Of a DNA stretch of 64,000 bases, positions 24,054 through 37,930 are shown one piece after another. Location of the stretch: contig RSEF01000004.1 in the NCBI GenBank assembly GCA_003993805.1, forward strand, positions 17,557,112 to 17,621,111, given 5' to 3'. The position numbers and the translations under genes were made by a program. How positions within the stretch are numbered: the first letter of the stretch is position 1; the number at the start of each line of letters is the position of its first letter. The notes beneath the pieces were generated by a model, which was not told the origin of the DNA, searched no databases, and saw only the letters and a program-made list of their open reading frames with translations. The stretch comes from Himantopus leucocephalus. Lineage: Eukaryota > Chordata > Aves > Charadriiformes > Recurvirostridae.

Positions 24054-27000
24054 AGGAGTAATTCTGGTACGCCAGGAAGGGCTGAATTGCCCGATATGAA
24101 GGAGGGGGCTAGAAAGGATGTGAAAAAGTTACACAAGAGTGATATGTCCTGGTTTCTTTCAGAAACAAGGGACCATCTCTCTGCTCCACTGCATACGTTT
24201 CACACATGTGATTCCCATGAGCTTAATGTCTGTCTTTTGGTTTGGACCCTCCCATCAAGTGTACCAGAGAAGAGAGAAGGGTTTCCATTAATCTGCAGGA
24301 TCTGACATGGTAATAGGACTCAGAGGATTTGCCTATTTCCCACGCTCCAGACAGGTGCTTTTGGAAATGCTTCTTTTTTGTTGACCTTAGCGAAGTATCA
24401 CGTTTAAGAGTTACGTGAGGGAATTTGAAAATGCCTAGCGGGGTTACGTTCCCAAGAACAGCATGCAAGTGCAGATGCCCTTACCTGTGTAGGTCACTTA
24501 GAAAACCCTATATTAGGTGCTGAGGTCACCTTGAAAGCATAAAGTCAAATTCTGTCTTTAATTTCTGTGCGTTTTGATACTCTGTTTAAGCTGTGTAACT
24601 ATTACAGCTATGTCACTTGTGCATGTGTTCTCTCAAGAATTCCTGCAAAGTAGTTAAGGAAAAACACGTATTTCAGGGTGAAAGCTGTAGAAAAGTGCCT
24701 GACTGAGGCTTATTGTTCTGTGGGGTAATAGGGGGTCCAGGGGAAAGCGCCTAAAGAAATGTTTTTTCTATTTTTGGGCAGCTTGATCCACATCTTGCTT
24801 CACCTTGAAGATACAGATAGGTGTGTGAGCAACCCTCTATCTAACCAAGCCTGGGTGCCCTCCCGACCAGTATAATTCATGCTAACTGTGCAAAAAAAAT
24901 ATGCTTGTTAGGAGGGTTAATAGCAACAGAGTGAGGGAGACCTACTTTGAAATACCGCTTGCATTAATAAAGGTATGGGCATTCACTGATGTCAAGCTAA
25001 ATGCCTCTTGTTTTTTATGGAGTGCTTATTCTGAAATACAAGGAAAGTAATTTCCTATTTTAATTTTTTTTTCAGAGTATCTATCAAATTAGGTTGTTGA
25101 GTATTTGCAGAGCAATAACTCAGGATTGACTGGTGGGAATCTTATAATCCAGGAACGTGACCCAGCACAATATCATCCTAATTTCCTCTGTGAGGATTAA
25201 TTCTGCTGTTTTCTTCCTCCATGACAGTGAATTGAGCATGTGGCAGATAGTGCTCAGTAAACGCATTCTGATCTCCCCTAATCTTTGCAAACACTTTCAA
25301 GTGACCTTTTTGTTGAATGTCCTTTAAAAGCTTCTGGGATATTATCAAAAATAGTCAAAGAAATTACTGACAAAGCAAGCAGGACTCAATTTCTTCTCAA
25401 GCTTTGCTCTGCAGCTCACATCTTTGCTATGGAAAGTTTTGTCTTCTTCACTGACTCAACTTGTTTTTGTTGTCTCTGGATGAATGAACTGTTTGTTTAT
25501 TTTTAACTAAACTCAGATTGAATGAATGCTAAAGGAGGAATTCCTGAATGTGTAATGAAGCAGCCTTTCTGCTGTCTTGTACGTCGGAGTGCCTATACAC
25601 CAGCACGACCTGATTGTAAACCACTATGACAGTGTTTCACACCTGCACACTGCACACCTTATGGTGCAGACAAAGGCCCATCAGGTATGGTCGGGGAGGA
25701 CCGGGAGTGATAGAGGTGCCAGTGACAAAGTGTCTGGATCACCGACTCTAATGTTATGCCACAAGCATGAGGCACAGTACAGCTTCCCCTGCCTCCCTTA
25801 CTATGCCTTCCAGAAGGCACTGTTTCCTATATGGGCACTTCATTTTCCTTTTCACCTGTGTAAATGGACTTTACTTTTGCCTGAGTAGACACAATTTTCA
25901 TTTTTGGCCAGGCAGGCCATTTACCAGAGTGCCCCAGATGCTTTCAGCATGTCAAACATGTTGGGTCACTGTGGTGTACACATGAGGCCCTCACACGTCT
26001 GCGTGTGCAACAAGAACACTTGAAAGAAGTTCAAGTTCTCTTAGACAAGAAAATACTTCATCAAGTTCTTAAACACCTGTGATTCTGCCTAATAAAGTCT
26101 CTGTAGCACATAGCTTTTATACTAAGTTAATGATGCTTTAAGGCAGCATGGTAGGTCCGGGCTCTGGCTGAAACAGCTGCCATCAATTTCCCGTTGTGCT
26201 GTCGGTTTGTATGTTTGACAATCTATCCATTTGTTTCCTTGGTCTCATCCATCATTTGCTCACAGTGCTTTCCAACAGTTGTTGTCTTCCTACCAGCCTC
26301 TAATTTCACCTCCTTAAATTCATCACACGGGTTGTATTTACCCTGATTGAGAATTCATCACAATTACTCCTGCAATGGAGATCAAGTTTTAAAAAAAGTC
26401 TCTTTCATGTGCTGTAGCTTCTCTGAAAACTATCCTCCCTGTTGGAAAGGAAACCCAGAGAAAATGGGGCTTTGTCAGAGGCCCTACAGTTCAGTCCTTC
26501 CCAAAAACTTTGTCAAAACACTGTTTAATACTTGTTACCCTGGAAGGAGCTCAGTTTGCTTAGAGTTGGGGCCATGCTGTCACCTGCTGGCTTCCTGCTT
26601 TACTCATGCTTGCATGAATCAAGCGCTCATCTAGCCAATCTCTCAAGCTTTTATCACCATGACAGCTGAATACCAGCATCCTTGATCTTGTCTAACCCTC
26701 TTCTTTCAATATATAGAGATTGAGATTTTATATGGAAAAATTACAAGGTGTAACTCACTGTTGTCTGCAGATAACAGATGACTGAGTTGCCTCTTGCACC
26801 AGCCCATGATACGCTCACCAGTTCTGTCCTGATTTGGCACATTGATGTGCGAGAAATGTATCTTGAGTTTTTTTTAAACTTTATTAGTCATGTGCCTCAC
26901 CCAAGGAGTTGCAGAGCAGGGCTGAGCCTCTGTGATGGTTATCATGGTTTGGACATCTCTACACTGGTCACTTCCTGCATTTGCTGAAGACATTTCTCAG

Positions 27001-27584
27001 TGAGAAAATCAGTGTTGGGGAGTAGAAGTGAAGAGTCGTGAGATCGGAAAGAATGGATAGGGAAGGGTTTGTAGATCTGTGCCCTCCATCCATTGCCTCC
27101 TGGCAGACCTGAAGGACCTGCTGAGCTCAGTGTGGTTGGCCCACTTCTCCCTGGCCTGGGGATGCTCTTCCCCTGTCTCCTGTGTCTGGCTGGTGACTCT
27201 GATGGTGGCTTCTGCACCGATGACTCTGCACCCTGGGCCCACACCCCCAGTCCCACTCAGGTTCCTGGAGGCAGGAAGCAGTTTTAACCTTCCCTCCCAA
27301 ATATTTCTTCTCATGCATTTTCTATGTCGGGAAAGACTATAATACAATTGTGGACAACCTTCACCCCCGCCTGAACAAATTACCATCACTCGTTGGAAAG
27401 GCATTTGTTCCCACTGGAAAAATGAGCTCGTACCACAAAGGATTAAAATTTATTTGTATTACAGCATTGCTGAGAAGCTGCATCAGAGGCGCGTCGCAGT
27501 ACCTGCCATGCTCACCTGTGTTACCAGATAATCACAGCTCCAAATTGTTTGCCTCTAAGCAAAAAAACAAAGCCTCAGTGGCCT
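24054..27584. other. Non-coding background, GC-richer end
   Basis: No supported gene. The segment 27080-27290 is GC-richer and open in several frames on both strands (for example - strand 27009-27404, 131 codons). It lacks a recognisable domain and shows few CpG dinucleotides, so neither an exon nor a CpG island is supported. Confidence 0.6.
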
Positions 27585-27690
27585 TGTTACACGGGTGAGG
27601 AACTTGAAGCACAAGGGGATAAAGGGACTTACCAAAGTTTCCATGAGGAGCCTGTGCCAGAAGCAAGGCTTCTCCAAGATCCTCCAGATT
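27585..27690 (+). mobile_element. Possible degenerate MIR-like fragment
   Basis: The order 'ttacacgggtgaggaact', 'aagcacaaggggataaaggg', 'acttaccaaag' and a later 'gtgccagaagcaaggct' resembles the MIR segment TTACAGATGAGGAAACTGAGGC..GACTTGCCCAAGG..AGTGGCAGAGC. Identity is low, and chance similarity is possible. Confidence 0.3.
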
Positions 27691-30600
27691 TATTTCCTAT
27701 CTTACCAGAGTAGCTTTCTTCCTGTTGCTTTTCATAAGCAGTTTTTAAAGTGTAGCCTTTGTTTTGGTTTTCATGATGAGATTATTGCAGTGTTCAAGAT
27801 ACCTGCTGGTCTGGATCTTGTCTGGGCAAGCAGGATAACCTACTGGGGATTTTTCAGAGTTTCAAATGAATTATATCTCTGCCAAAAGTAAAAACTGATT
27901 CTGTGTGGTTAAAATACATAGAAGGGTCCGTTCCTTATGCAGTCATTTTACAATTACTTGTATCATGTAAATATGTAGAGCACTTTTATGAAAAGATGGT
28001 TTAAAAAGGCTCTGTTTTACAGTGTCCAGTCTAAAGTCTGTCCTTTGTCCTAAGCAAATCCAGGGAACTTGCAAGGAGGTTTCCCTGACTTTGGTTTTTC
28101 TTTCTTTTCTGATTTTTTTTTTTTTTGGTTCAATTTGTGAGAGAAAGGAGGACGCATCTTTCACATTTTTCTTGGTCACTTCAAATCCCATCGATACCTT
28201 TCTGCCAAGCAGGGGTTTGAGGTGGTCCAGAACAATTTTCTATTCATCTTCCTTTCCTGTCCGAGCAGTTATTGACCTTCTTTCAATCCTTCTCTTTGAT
28301 GATATTTAACCTTGTCCCTTGCATGTTTCTCTGTCTGATTTCTGGCTTTTTAATAGGCACTTAGTTCTACAGTTTCTCAAGTGTGAGTTTGGCACTTTAT
28401 TGGTGCAGCTTTCATCTTCTTTCTGATTGCAGACTGTAGTAACTTCCCATTTTGAAAGCAGAAATATTCTCTGATTTTACTGTGCCAAGCGCCTGTGCTT
28501 TACGGTCCCAATTCTTCATTTATAGAAGTATTTTCCTTTTTCCTCAGGCCTCCTCCTTTCCCTGCACTCTGCAATAGGACTCTGTTGTTGTGGGGATCTT
28601 CCTCACATCCTTAAATAGAACCGAAGTTTTATGAAATTACTACAGGCTGTCACTGAAGCTGCTTCCATAACAGGGATGGTAACAAAAACTTGCTTATATG
28701 AATCGGGATCCCCAGTGTTTCCGTAGTATTTTGCAGTTCCTTACCCACACCAACTAATTTTAAGTAGGGTTGGTGAGTTACATCCAGTTCTGAGTTTTGC
28801 TAGATGTTTCTTTTCAGCTAAGAGGCGAGCCATAAGCATCATAGGTTTGTGTCTGTTGAAGTTGGTTGAATAAAATGGGGCATTTTTCTGCAGTTGAGGG
28901 AGGAAGTCACTAGCCGTCATCTGCTTCAGACTCAAGGGAGCTGCTAAGGGAGCACAGCCTGCCAAGGAGATGTGCACCCAGGTACCTGATGCCACCACAC
29001 CTGCGATGACTTCTAGCTCAGTATCACTTACAATGTCACATCTCTTAAATGGCTTCCAGAGGTTTCAAAATTTTGTTCAATGTAACTTAACAGCAAACCA
29101 TTTCTAGGCCCTCTGCCTGATTTCCACCTGAGCACTGACTTTTAGAATTAAGTTCCTTTTTTTCTAAATCTCATTTCTTGATATAGTGGCAACTTTTAAT
29201 TCCAGTGCTTCCCATAAAGCTCAGGAGTGCAAAGAGACAGCTTCAGGCTAAGGCAGAAATGCTACCATTTTGTTTGACTGAATCTATAGATCTGGATCCA
29301 TTAAAAAAGACTAACACAGTGGGCCTCCTACAGAGCTACTTTGTTAGATGCTTCCAAAACACAAAAGGCTCGTTATCATGTAAAGTGAAATCACTCTTGT
29401 ATGCAGGGTAGAGTGTATTGCTCTTTGTGCGCCACAGAGACCCACCAGTCCTAGAGTAATTTACACTCATCAGGGAAAATCTTGTGTCTGCTGTGATGAT
29501 GTGCTCAGGAGTTAAAAGTTTCCTTGGCAGGTCACTTTTAACTACCTTGCCTACTTATTTGGCAGAAGGATAATAGCAGATTGATGGTTTATAGGAAGAA
29601 GTCTGGGTGAAAAGTGCAGTCCAAACAACAGGTAATGAATATTTTTGTACATTAGGTTTCTTACATTTTTATTTCCATGTGCTACGCTTTGATGATTATA
29701 ATAGAAGCTGCCAACCTTAAGACACTCATTGGAGCACCTTTACTGGGCTTTATTCTTGTTTTCTGAAAATATCTTTGTAAGCAAGGCATGTCAGAAAGGC
29801 AGGGTGGACTCCTTGTGTAACTAAGGCTCCTTTCCACCCATAAGTAAAGGGTTGTTCTTATCTCTCCTGTTGGTAAGAGTGGGCTTCATCCTGCAAAAAC
29901 AGGTCACCTGCTCCATTGCTAAGTGTTCTTTTTAAAAATAGCATCTATATTGTAAGTTTCATTGAATGTCACCATACCATCACCTGAGATGCCTATACCT
30001 CAGGATTCCTCAGGAGACGACGGGGGTTTTAATAATGCAGATCTTTTATGAAAACTTAATGAGGCTGTCTGTCAAGAGGAAGGAAACACATTTGTTTACT
30101 CACTAAAACAATTTTCACAAATCAGCTCACAAAGGCGCTTTGCTGTCCCTTTATAACAGTTTAGCTTCCAAGAATGTATCACAGATAGGTAGAACTGAGG
30201 GACCTCTGTGGGGAAACCCAGCTGGCGAATAGGCTTCTTCCAAGTATCCTAAGCATGTGCCGTGCTTATAAATGTCATGAGATTAAAGTAAGATAAAAAA
30301 GCTCCGGAGTTTGCAGAACATGAGCAGAAACAGATGCATTTTTAAAAGCTGCACAACTAAAGAATATCTTGTTCTTCATAGCTGACTGAAGTTCCGCTTT
30401 CCCGTAATGTCTTTTACTAAACTTCTGCCTTTGCTAAAAGCTTGAACCCTCATGACCTGATTTATAAATAGATCCCTCCCTCAGCTTGTACCTGTTTCAG
30501 GCCCGTGACAGATTTCCTTAAAGCTCCCAGGTTTTTGGCACACAGGTGTCAGGCGATTCAGAGGGACCTGCTGATATGGCAGCTTTAAAGCCAATTGAAA

Positions 30601-33600
30601 TATGATGCCATATGCCAGATGAGAATGTAACCTCTTTGGCTGATGCTTTTAGAAATGTTTGATGGGCTTCCAAAATATTGTCAGTGGCCTCCATGTGGGA
30701 ACTGGCTGAAGCAGAAAGCAAGTGTCTTGTCACAGAAGAGGTCTTGTCACATTTTCTAATCATCTTCTTGGAGACAAAATTGTTTGCAGTGTTGCAACAG
30801 TTGAGTTTTGCCATGTGAAATATTTTTTAATGCTTAAAGCCAAATCCTTCAGTTTTCCAGTGGACTTCTTAGTCTGACTAAGCCAACCCAAGTGCTAGTA
30901 GATACAGGATCATGCCATGTGGCTCCGTGCTGGCGCAAGTGATCAGGATACAGTCATCATTTGAAAACACAACCCCACGTGATGGGGTATTCCTTCCAGG
31001 TTACAGGATGCACTTATTCTTCAGCAGTTTTGAAGATTTTCCAGCATTCCCAGAGGACCGATGTCACTGTGACCTAATTTACATTGTCAGCGTAGGTCTT
31101 TGCCTGAGAAGTATGAGTGCCAATGAATACAGATGGCAAAGCCATGACAGAAGTCTAAATATTTTTCCAAATATACATAAATTCCACACAGCCTGTCTGT
31201 GGAGGGAACTCTTCCCGTGTAAATCTCTCAACAAGTATAACTGATTATTGTCACGCTCTCTTCTTTGGGGATAAGAGATTGACTTTCAAAAGAAGGGAAC
31301 TGCAGAACATTCAAGAGAGATTTTTGAGATCTTAAACATTTGGACTTTTTGGCTGGTAAGAGATCTTAGATTCGAAGCGCTGAGTGAGGTACAGAGGGTG
31401 GGAACCTGTGTGGGGGAATTGGCTGCAGTGTAAACATATGGTTAACATATCCCGCGGGAGAGACGCAGAGCCTCTCTTTTGCAGGGGACTTGTAGAACAT
31501 TTCTCTAACTTAGTTTAGAAATGCAATTCAGGGAGCAGGTGTCCCACGAGGACGGTGAGACACTGAGTAACACTTGCAGACTCAGAGAGATGTCATCTTA
31601 GTTATTTGTTAGGCACAGCAGTATAATCCCATCAAATGCAATTGGAATAGCATAGGTCAAGCTACCAAGGTAAAAATGCGCTCGCTTTTAGGAGTTTAGA
31701 TTTAGCTCCAGTCACGGCTGTAGTGTGTTTCTCTCAAATGAAGTTGGTCTAAAGCCTTTGAAAAAAATCAAAAGCACTAACGATGCTGATAATTTTTTTT
31801 CCCAGAAAATCAATATAAGAAAGAGTTTGCTTGAAATGTTTGATTTTCATAGGAGGTACCTACAGAGTTCTTTATCTCAGCAAATAGCACCGTGCATGCT
31901 GGGAATGTAGAAAATGTAGCCTTTCTCTCGTCACCTTTCTTTTTAAGAATTAATACCACCATTTAGTACTTCCCATTTTGTGCCATCAACATTTAAAATT
32001 CAGCAGACTGAATTTCACGGCAGGTTTGGTGTAAGCCTTTAATCTTAATAATGATCCCTTGATCTACCATGGTCCGTCCAACTTGGAGGTTGTTAGAGGT
32101 CCCTTCTGGGAACTTTCCAGCTGTTTCTGTTTAGTTCATGTATATTTATTTACATGACTTTTTAACCCCATTTGATAACAGAAAAATATGATGCGATTTA
32201 GCTGCAACTATTGTTGATCATTTTCCAGAGAACTAAGTACAGCAAGGGAAAAGCAACATATGGCACCATTTTCTTTACTGATCATTTATTATGTACTGTT
32301 GTGACCTCATCAGTGCCTTTGGCTGTACTGCTGTAGGTTAAGGAAAAAGGCTTGTGTATTTTTCCCCGTAAGCTTTCAGAGAAAAGCAAATGTGACCTGA
32401 AGGTAATTTGTGCATACAGCATACCACACTGAAACGAGCATAATTTTTATCTAGGAAAATTAAGTAGCCTTTTTAGTATTGTGTTTCTAATTAGATTTTA
32501 AGGGTTTTTTTTAATCAAGTTGGAACTCATCTTTCTGCATCGTTGTTATATTTGTGATGAGAGCTCATATTTTCATCATGACACCCCCCCTGAATTCAGC
32601 TGACAGCCTTTTAGTTTAATACTAATATTTTTCCATTAACACCATACCAGGATCCTATGTAATTTCTAAGGTTGTAAATGTTATTAGAATAGTTTTGCTA
32701 TTCTAATATAGAATGGAATGGTATAGAATAGAAGAATGCAAATAAATACAGTCTAAAACTTGCAAAATTGCTTCGTCAAATTGCAAACAAAGTGGCCATA
32801 TAGTTATCAGCAGAGGATGGTTCAATGTGAGGATGAATAGATAATTCCAAGAAAAGACCAATGAAAAATCATAAATTCTCATAATTTACAACAAAAAGCC
32901 AAAGGAAATGAGGGGAAATTTCAGGGAAGGCGGTGCAGAGGATATGAGACAAATACGCCTCTCAGTTATGGCAGAGTGGCTTTGCTGTCTCCCCAGTCCA
33001 TCAGTGCCACACTGCTGAGCTGCCGGTGGTAATTTGTCCCATGAAGATTAATGACCTGGGGAGAACAGAAGAAATTAGCTGGGTTTGATTTTTCAGACTG
33101 CCTAATTCAACTTATTCCTGTGCAGAATTCTGAAAGCGCTGGACCAGCATTTCAAAATGCAGTATCGTGGGCATTTGAGGTAATTAGAGACTGTATGTAT
33201 GAAATTTTTAAAATGCTCTGATATGATAAACACATTAATTTCTGTGCTATTGATCACAAAAGCATTATGTAGCCAAAAGGTCAAGGCCCTGTTATGTGAT
33301 CACATCCTGAGTTGTTCCAGGAAAAACCTGTTAGTTGTAAAGGAGCATTAACTCTGGTGGCATGAAAAGAGCAAATTATGGAATTTAGCGCCTTGTGTTC
33401 AACGGCCTGGAGAAGGGGAGGCTTGTGCGGCTGTTAGCCCTGGCTTCCACCTTTCCCACCTGGAGTTACAATGCAATTTCTAATTGATTTATTTGGAACC
33501 AGCTACATTTCAGGTAAAGAGTGTGGTAGATACCTGATCCCTGCGCTATTTTTTACACACTGATATATAAGCTGTGATGTATATACACACGTTTACTCTC

Positions 33601-36600
33601 ATTCTTTCTGGCATACCCTGAAAATAAAATAAACTGTTGTTGACATAAAATGGATCAGAAAAAAACCCCAAACAATATCTATGAAATCTACACAGAGAAA
33701 AAGATTCTTCGATATTCAACTAGATATTCTGTGGCCTGCTGACCTTTCTTGCATTATTAAAGATGCCTTGACTAATATTGCACAGTGTCCCTGGCACATG
33801 TTGATGATAATATGCTCTGGAGACTCTTCCAATCTTCCATAGACAAAAATTGTGAGCAGCACTAGGACAGGGGAGCTTCAAAAGCGTGAGTTTGAAATAT
33901 GTCACTAGAATTATATATTCTGTGTACTCAGGTGTAAGCACGGAGAGTAATTTAATTGAGGAGTGTAAAAAAAAAAAATCTTGTAAAAAGACCCCCAGAG
34001 TGTACAGAGGGTTATGGAAGTAACACTAAAGAAAAAAAGGATACTGTGCTAATTACTTCAGTGGTGTTAGCCACACATTCAGTACCCTTACAAAAATAAA
34101 TGGAACTGGATAAAATGAAAATATTCAATTCTTTTTCTTGTGACTGAGGATATGGTATTACATGTAAAAATGTAAAATCATATGAAAACCCAGAACACAA
34201 AGAAAATGGGATTCAAGTCCAAACTGAAGATGAGATTTTGAGGTTTGGATTTAATTGCATTCAAATCTTAGATGCTGTCTTCTTGATGTTTATGGCAGAA
34301 ATAGCCTATTTGCGACTTTTCTGCTCATTGAAAAATAAAAAGAAGAATATGAATTCCTAAAAAAATCTGTTTTGTAGTTGCGGATGCAATCCAGAACCTA
34401 CTTTTGGAGAAGCAGATTTAGAGATGGGATATTAAATGCCATGAAGTCTCTGAGATTTGAACTTGAGATTTTTTGTCCTGAGAAGCTCTGTTACAGAGAA
34501 AGTCACCGTATGGGCAGTTGCAGTGCTGCTGTCACACTGTTTCCAAGCTGATGATCGGCAGAAGAGGCCGATGCCAAAACAAGTCTGTTGAAACACAGAA
34601 GAATAGACATGGTGAATAGCTCTATCTGATGTATCTAAAGAGTTGTTTTAAAAGCCTGACTACAGTTGTGATCTAGAGAATCTAGTGTACGGGAAGGGCC
34701 CAGAGGATCTCGTAAAGAATAACCTCTTTGAAGATTCTGGAAAACATGCTGGTGGGGCAATGTGCTTGGGCTTGAAAAAGCATCAAGAACTACAACAATG
34801 TAAGTTCTGCAATAAGGTGTGTGTAGCAGAGGGATTAAAGCTATGCTGCAAAGGCCTGGGAATAAAAGGCTCTGCAGGTGAGCAGCTTAACGGGACGTTA
34901 ATTGGGTAGTGGCTGAACGTAAATGGGAAATGCAGAGAGTATGGGTTAGGGATTTTGTTGCTGAAGGAACAGTGTGAATGCTATTGCTGAGCTCTGTGAT
35001 AAAGAGCAGTTGAACTTTATGGTTCCCTGTCGCAGATGTGGTTGCCAGTTTCTTGTGCAATACATATAATTGTATAGATGAAAATATGAGTGTGTGTGGA
35101 TAAGCGGTCTGTTAGTATTCCACTCCAAATCGTGCAAATGAGCACCAAAAACCTGATAACATACTTGATCAGTTTAAATTTTGGATGGTTAATAATAAAT
35201 TTGCTTAACTGTGGGAGAGTGATGAATCTATTCTGTAGCACGTTTACAAAACATTTTAGACTGTTTATCTGAGATTATTACAGTGCCATGGTGCTGTGTT
35301 TGTTTGGGGAATGCAGAGCACTACAGTGTGAGGGACATTATATTCCCTTATTTATACCCTGGCAGATCCTGCTGTAGGTGTCCGTTGTTTTTTGAGGCAA
35401 TAGCCCTGGCTAACTTAGCAGGTGCGCTCACCATATGTCAGAGCCCCGTAACTGATCACAGTCATATGTGCAAAAATTAGCAATAAAGCAATGCGAAAGC
35501 TGTAGTTCGATATCCTAACAGTGACTGTAGTTGAGATTTAATCCTCTGCTGTGCCGGGCTTATTGTCTCTGCTGTGCCAAAGCATCTGAACGCGTGTTTA
35601 GCTTCCTGTCATCAGTCCTAAAGAAGTCAATGCAAAACTCGAGCCTTAAATACCCTGGACAGTAAACGTTAAGCACCGAGAAGGAAATAATATATTGACA
35701 GCAGGATTTTTTTTTTTCTAATGTATTCAGCCACCTTGTTTGCCCTAGATGCTGTTCTTTAGGTACTGCCCCTATTCTTTACATCACACAGAGACACAAA
35801 GGCATTTATCTTCATTGTGCTGAGCAAAGTATAAAGAAGAAAGAAGAATCCTTTCCCTGGAGTACTTAAGTCTGAAAAAAAAATTAAACTAGCAGATCAC
35901 CTCCCTTTTGACTCTGTTGGCTGAACTGGCTGCAAGCACCACACGCGGGCCTTGCAACCTTACCCTCCCTTCTTAGTCTGGGGAGTTTTTGAAATTTCCC
36001 ATCATGTCTTCTGGCATAGGAGCAGAGGAGCACAGCCTCTTTTTGCTCTCCTTCCCCCATTTCCATACCACAGGTCTCTGTTTTCTGGACTTCGACATTT
36101 CATTGCTGCCTCTACTCCATACAGGCCTAGGCCAAGGATTCTCCATGTTCCCTTATCTTCCCACATGACTTCTTTCTGTTTTGGAGATAACCATTTGGAG
36201 TGTCCAGAGTTGATGTTTTACAAGGAAGACAGACAAAGATGAGATGGGACTCTTGTTTTGTTGGTTAGACCAAGCACTCCTCTGAAGTGTAGGGCGTTAC
36301 TAACTTGCTTGTATTCATGGCTCCACGTGCAAAGGCGTCTGCAGGGACACAAACTGCTTGGGGTTTCCTGTTTCATTTTTTTGTTTGTTTGTTTTCCTGG
36401 GTTTTCTGTGAAATCAAATGGATTCTTCTCTGCCATGCTTACAACCTTCCCAGAAATACAGGTTTTCATCAGGTGCTGGGTATAAAGTTTCTACACTACA
36501 TTTAAGCAGAGAAATGCAATAGAAGTGAGCGTGAGACCTCACAAGTTTTGCAATGCTAATGCACCAGTTATGTGACAGGTGACAAGCATATGGACCATTT

Positions 36601-37726
36601 GTTTTGTTCCTTCACTTAATCTCCTTCCAGAGCTCTCCTGAAATGCCTGAAGGAAAAAAGGAGAAAATCAAAGTGAAGCCAGTTTTTACTGTTCCTTAAC
36701 AAAGATTGTAAAACTCGCTGAGTTTCTGGGTAAGGCTACTGTGATACACACCTGGGTAGAAATTTAAATGGAAGTTGATACGAAAAGGCTTGGGTTTATT
36801 CCCTTGCTAGTAGAAGACTTAATCTATGTAATGCAAGGAAAGTCTGTCCACTTAAACTCAAGAGGTTTTGTGTTGAGCCCATAATTCACAATTGACTGAA
36901 CCAATTAAGAGTCTTTTTAAACAAACCAACCAAGAAAGACCTTACGGTTAGAGTCCAATATTAGCTATATTAATCTGAATTTCAACCAATGAAAATGACA
37001 AGCAGAAAGAAGTAGTGGGAATGAAAGCCACATTTCTCACTGTTATAGCAAGCAGATATTTCGGAGGAGTGTGTAACTGATCTGGAGGGACTCGTGAAAG
37101 AACTTCAAGGGGCACTGAGTGTTTCTGTCAACAGGAATGCTGGTGTTTTCTAAAGGTGGCTCTTAGTTATTTGACAGTTTTTCAGACCAGGTGACGGACT
37201 GCCTGAGTGCATTGTTAAAAGCCTGCACAATTATAGATGCTAAAATGCTTTGGTCAGATCATTGTCCTCAAAATTAAACATGCATGATGGCAATCAATGA
37301 GTAATGATACTGTGTAAAAGCCAATAGAAGGACTACTATTAGGGCTCTTCAGTTTGCTGTTTGTATATGTGTGTCTGTTATGGGACTTCCTATTAAGGAG
37401 AACGGTGTCTTATTATTTAAGCCATTTTACTGGATCATCCCTATTTGACATTAATTGCAGTTGGAAAAAACAGTATTGTGTTTTTAGATGATTGATTGAT
37501 TTATTAGTTCAAAGATAGTTTTGTACTTCTGTTTTCAGTTTAATGGAAATCTAGAGATTATATTTTCTCCCCAGGTTACCAATTGTCATGTTACTTCTTA
37601 GCCTCTGATGACATGAAAACCTTGAAATCAAAATATTTTCCAAAGTTGATGTTATCAGTGCTTCGACCTCAGCTCTGCTCCAACCTGTGCACTTCCATTT
37701 CTTTTTTAAGCCTGTCTCAGGAATGC
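27691..37726. other. Non-coding background
   Basis: No supported gene or RNA gene over about 10 kb. Frames reach 110 codons (30912-31244, + strand), with no recognised domain. A T run lies near 28113-28125, an A run near 33967-33978 and a T run near 35708-35718. The palindrome at 32682-32708 has its own entry. Sequence from 32680 to 32740 is rich in TAGAATGG/TAGAATAG-like words. Confidence 0.65.
32682..32708. repeat. Perfect 11-bp hairpin
   Basis: Left arm TATTAGAATAG at 32682-32692, loop TTTTG at 32693-32697, right arm CTATTCTAATA at 32698-32708. The arms are exact reverse complements. The stem is AT-rich with no following T run, so it is not a convincing terminator-like element. Its function is unknown. 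Confidence 0.9.
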
Positions 37727-37930
37727 TTGACTCCTGAAGGCTTTGGATGAGAACAGAAACTCTTCTTTGAGTCTACAAAATTTGTGATGCCATACTCATT
37801 TGAAAAGGCTTTTTGGAACATGGACAATNTTGACTCCTGAAGGCTTTGGATGAGAACAGAAACTCTTCTTTGAATCTACAAAATTTGTGATGCCATACTC
37901 ATTTGAAAAGGCTTTTGGAACATGGACAAC
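37727..37930 (+). repeat. ~102-base near-identical duplication around a single N
   Basis: Copy 1 is 37727-37828 and copy 2 is 37830-37930, with N at 37829. Both start TTGACTCCTGAAGG and end at GGAACATGGACAA. I see one substitution (GAGTC versus GAATC), one T-run length difference and a final T/C difference. This fits two overlapping contig ends or haplotypes left unmerged. Confidence 0.95.

Noticed and set aside
27009..27404. GC-rich patch with a 131-codon minus-strand frame and several overlapping + frames
   Set aside because: Few CpGs, no known domain and open in multiple frames at once. Not a convincing exon or island.
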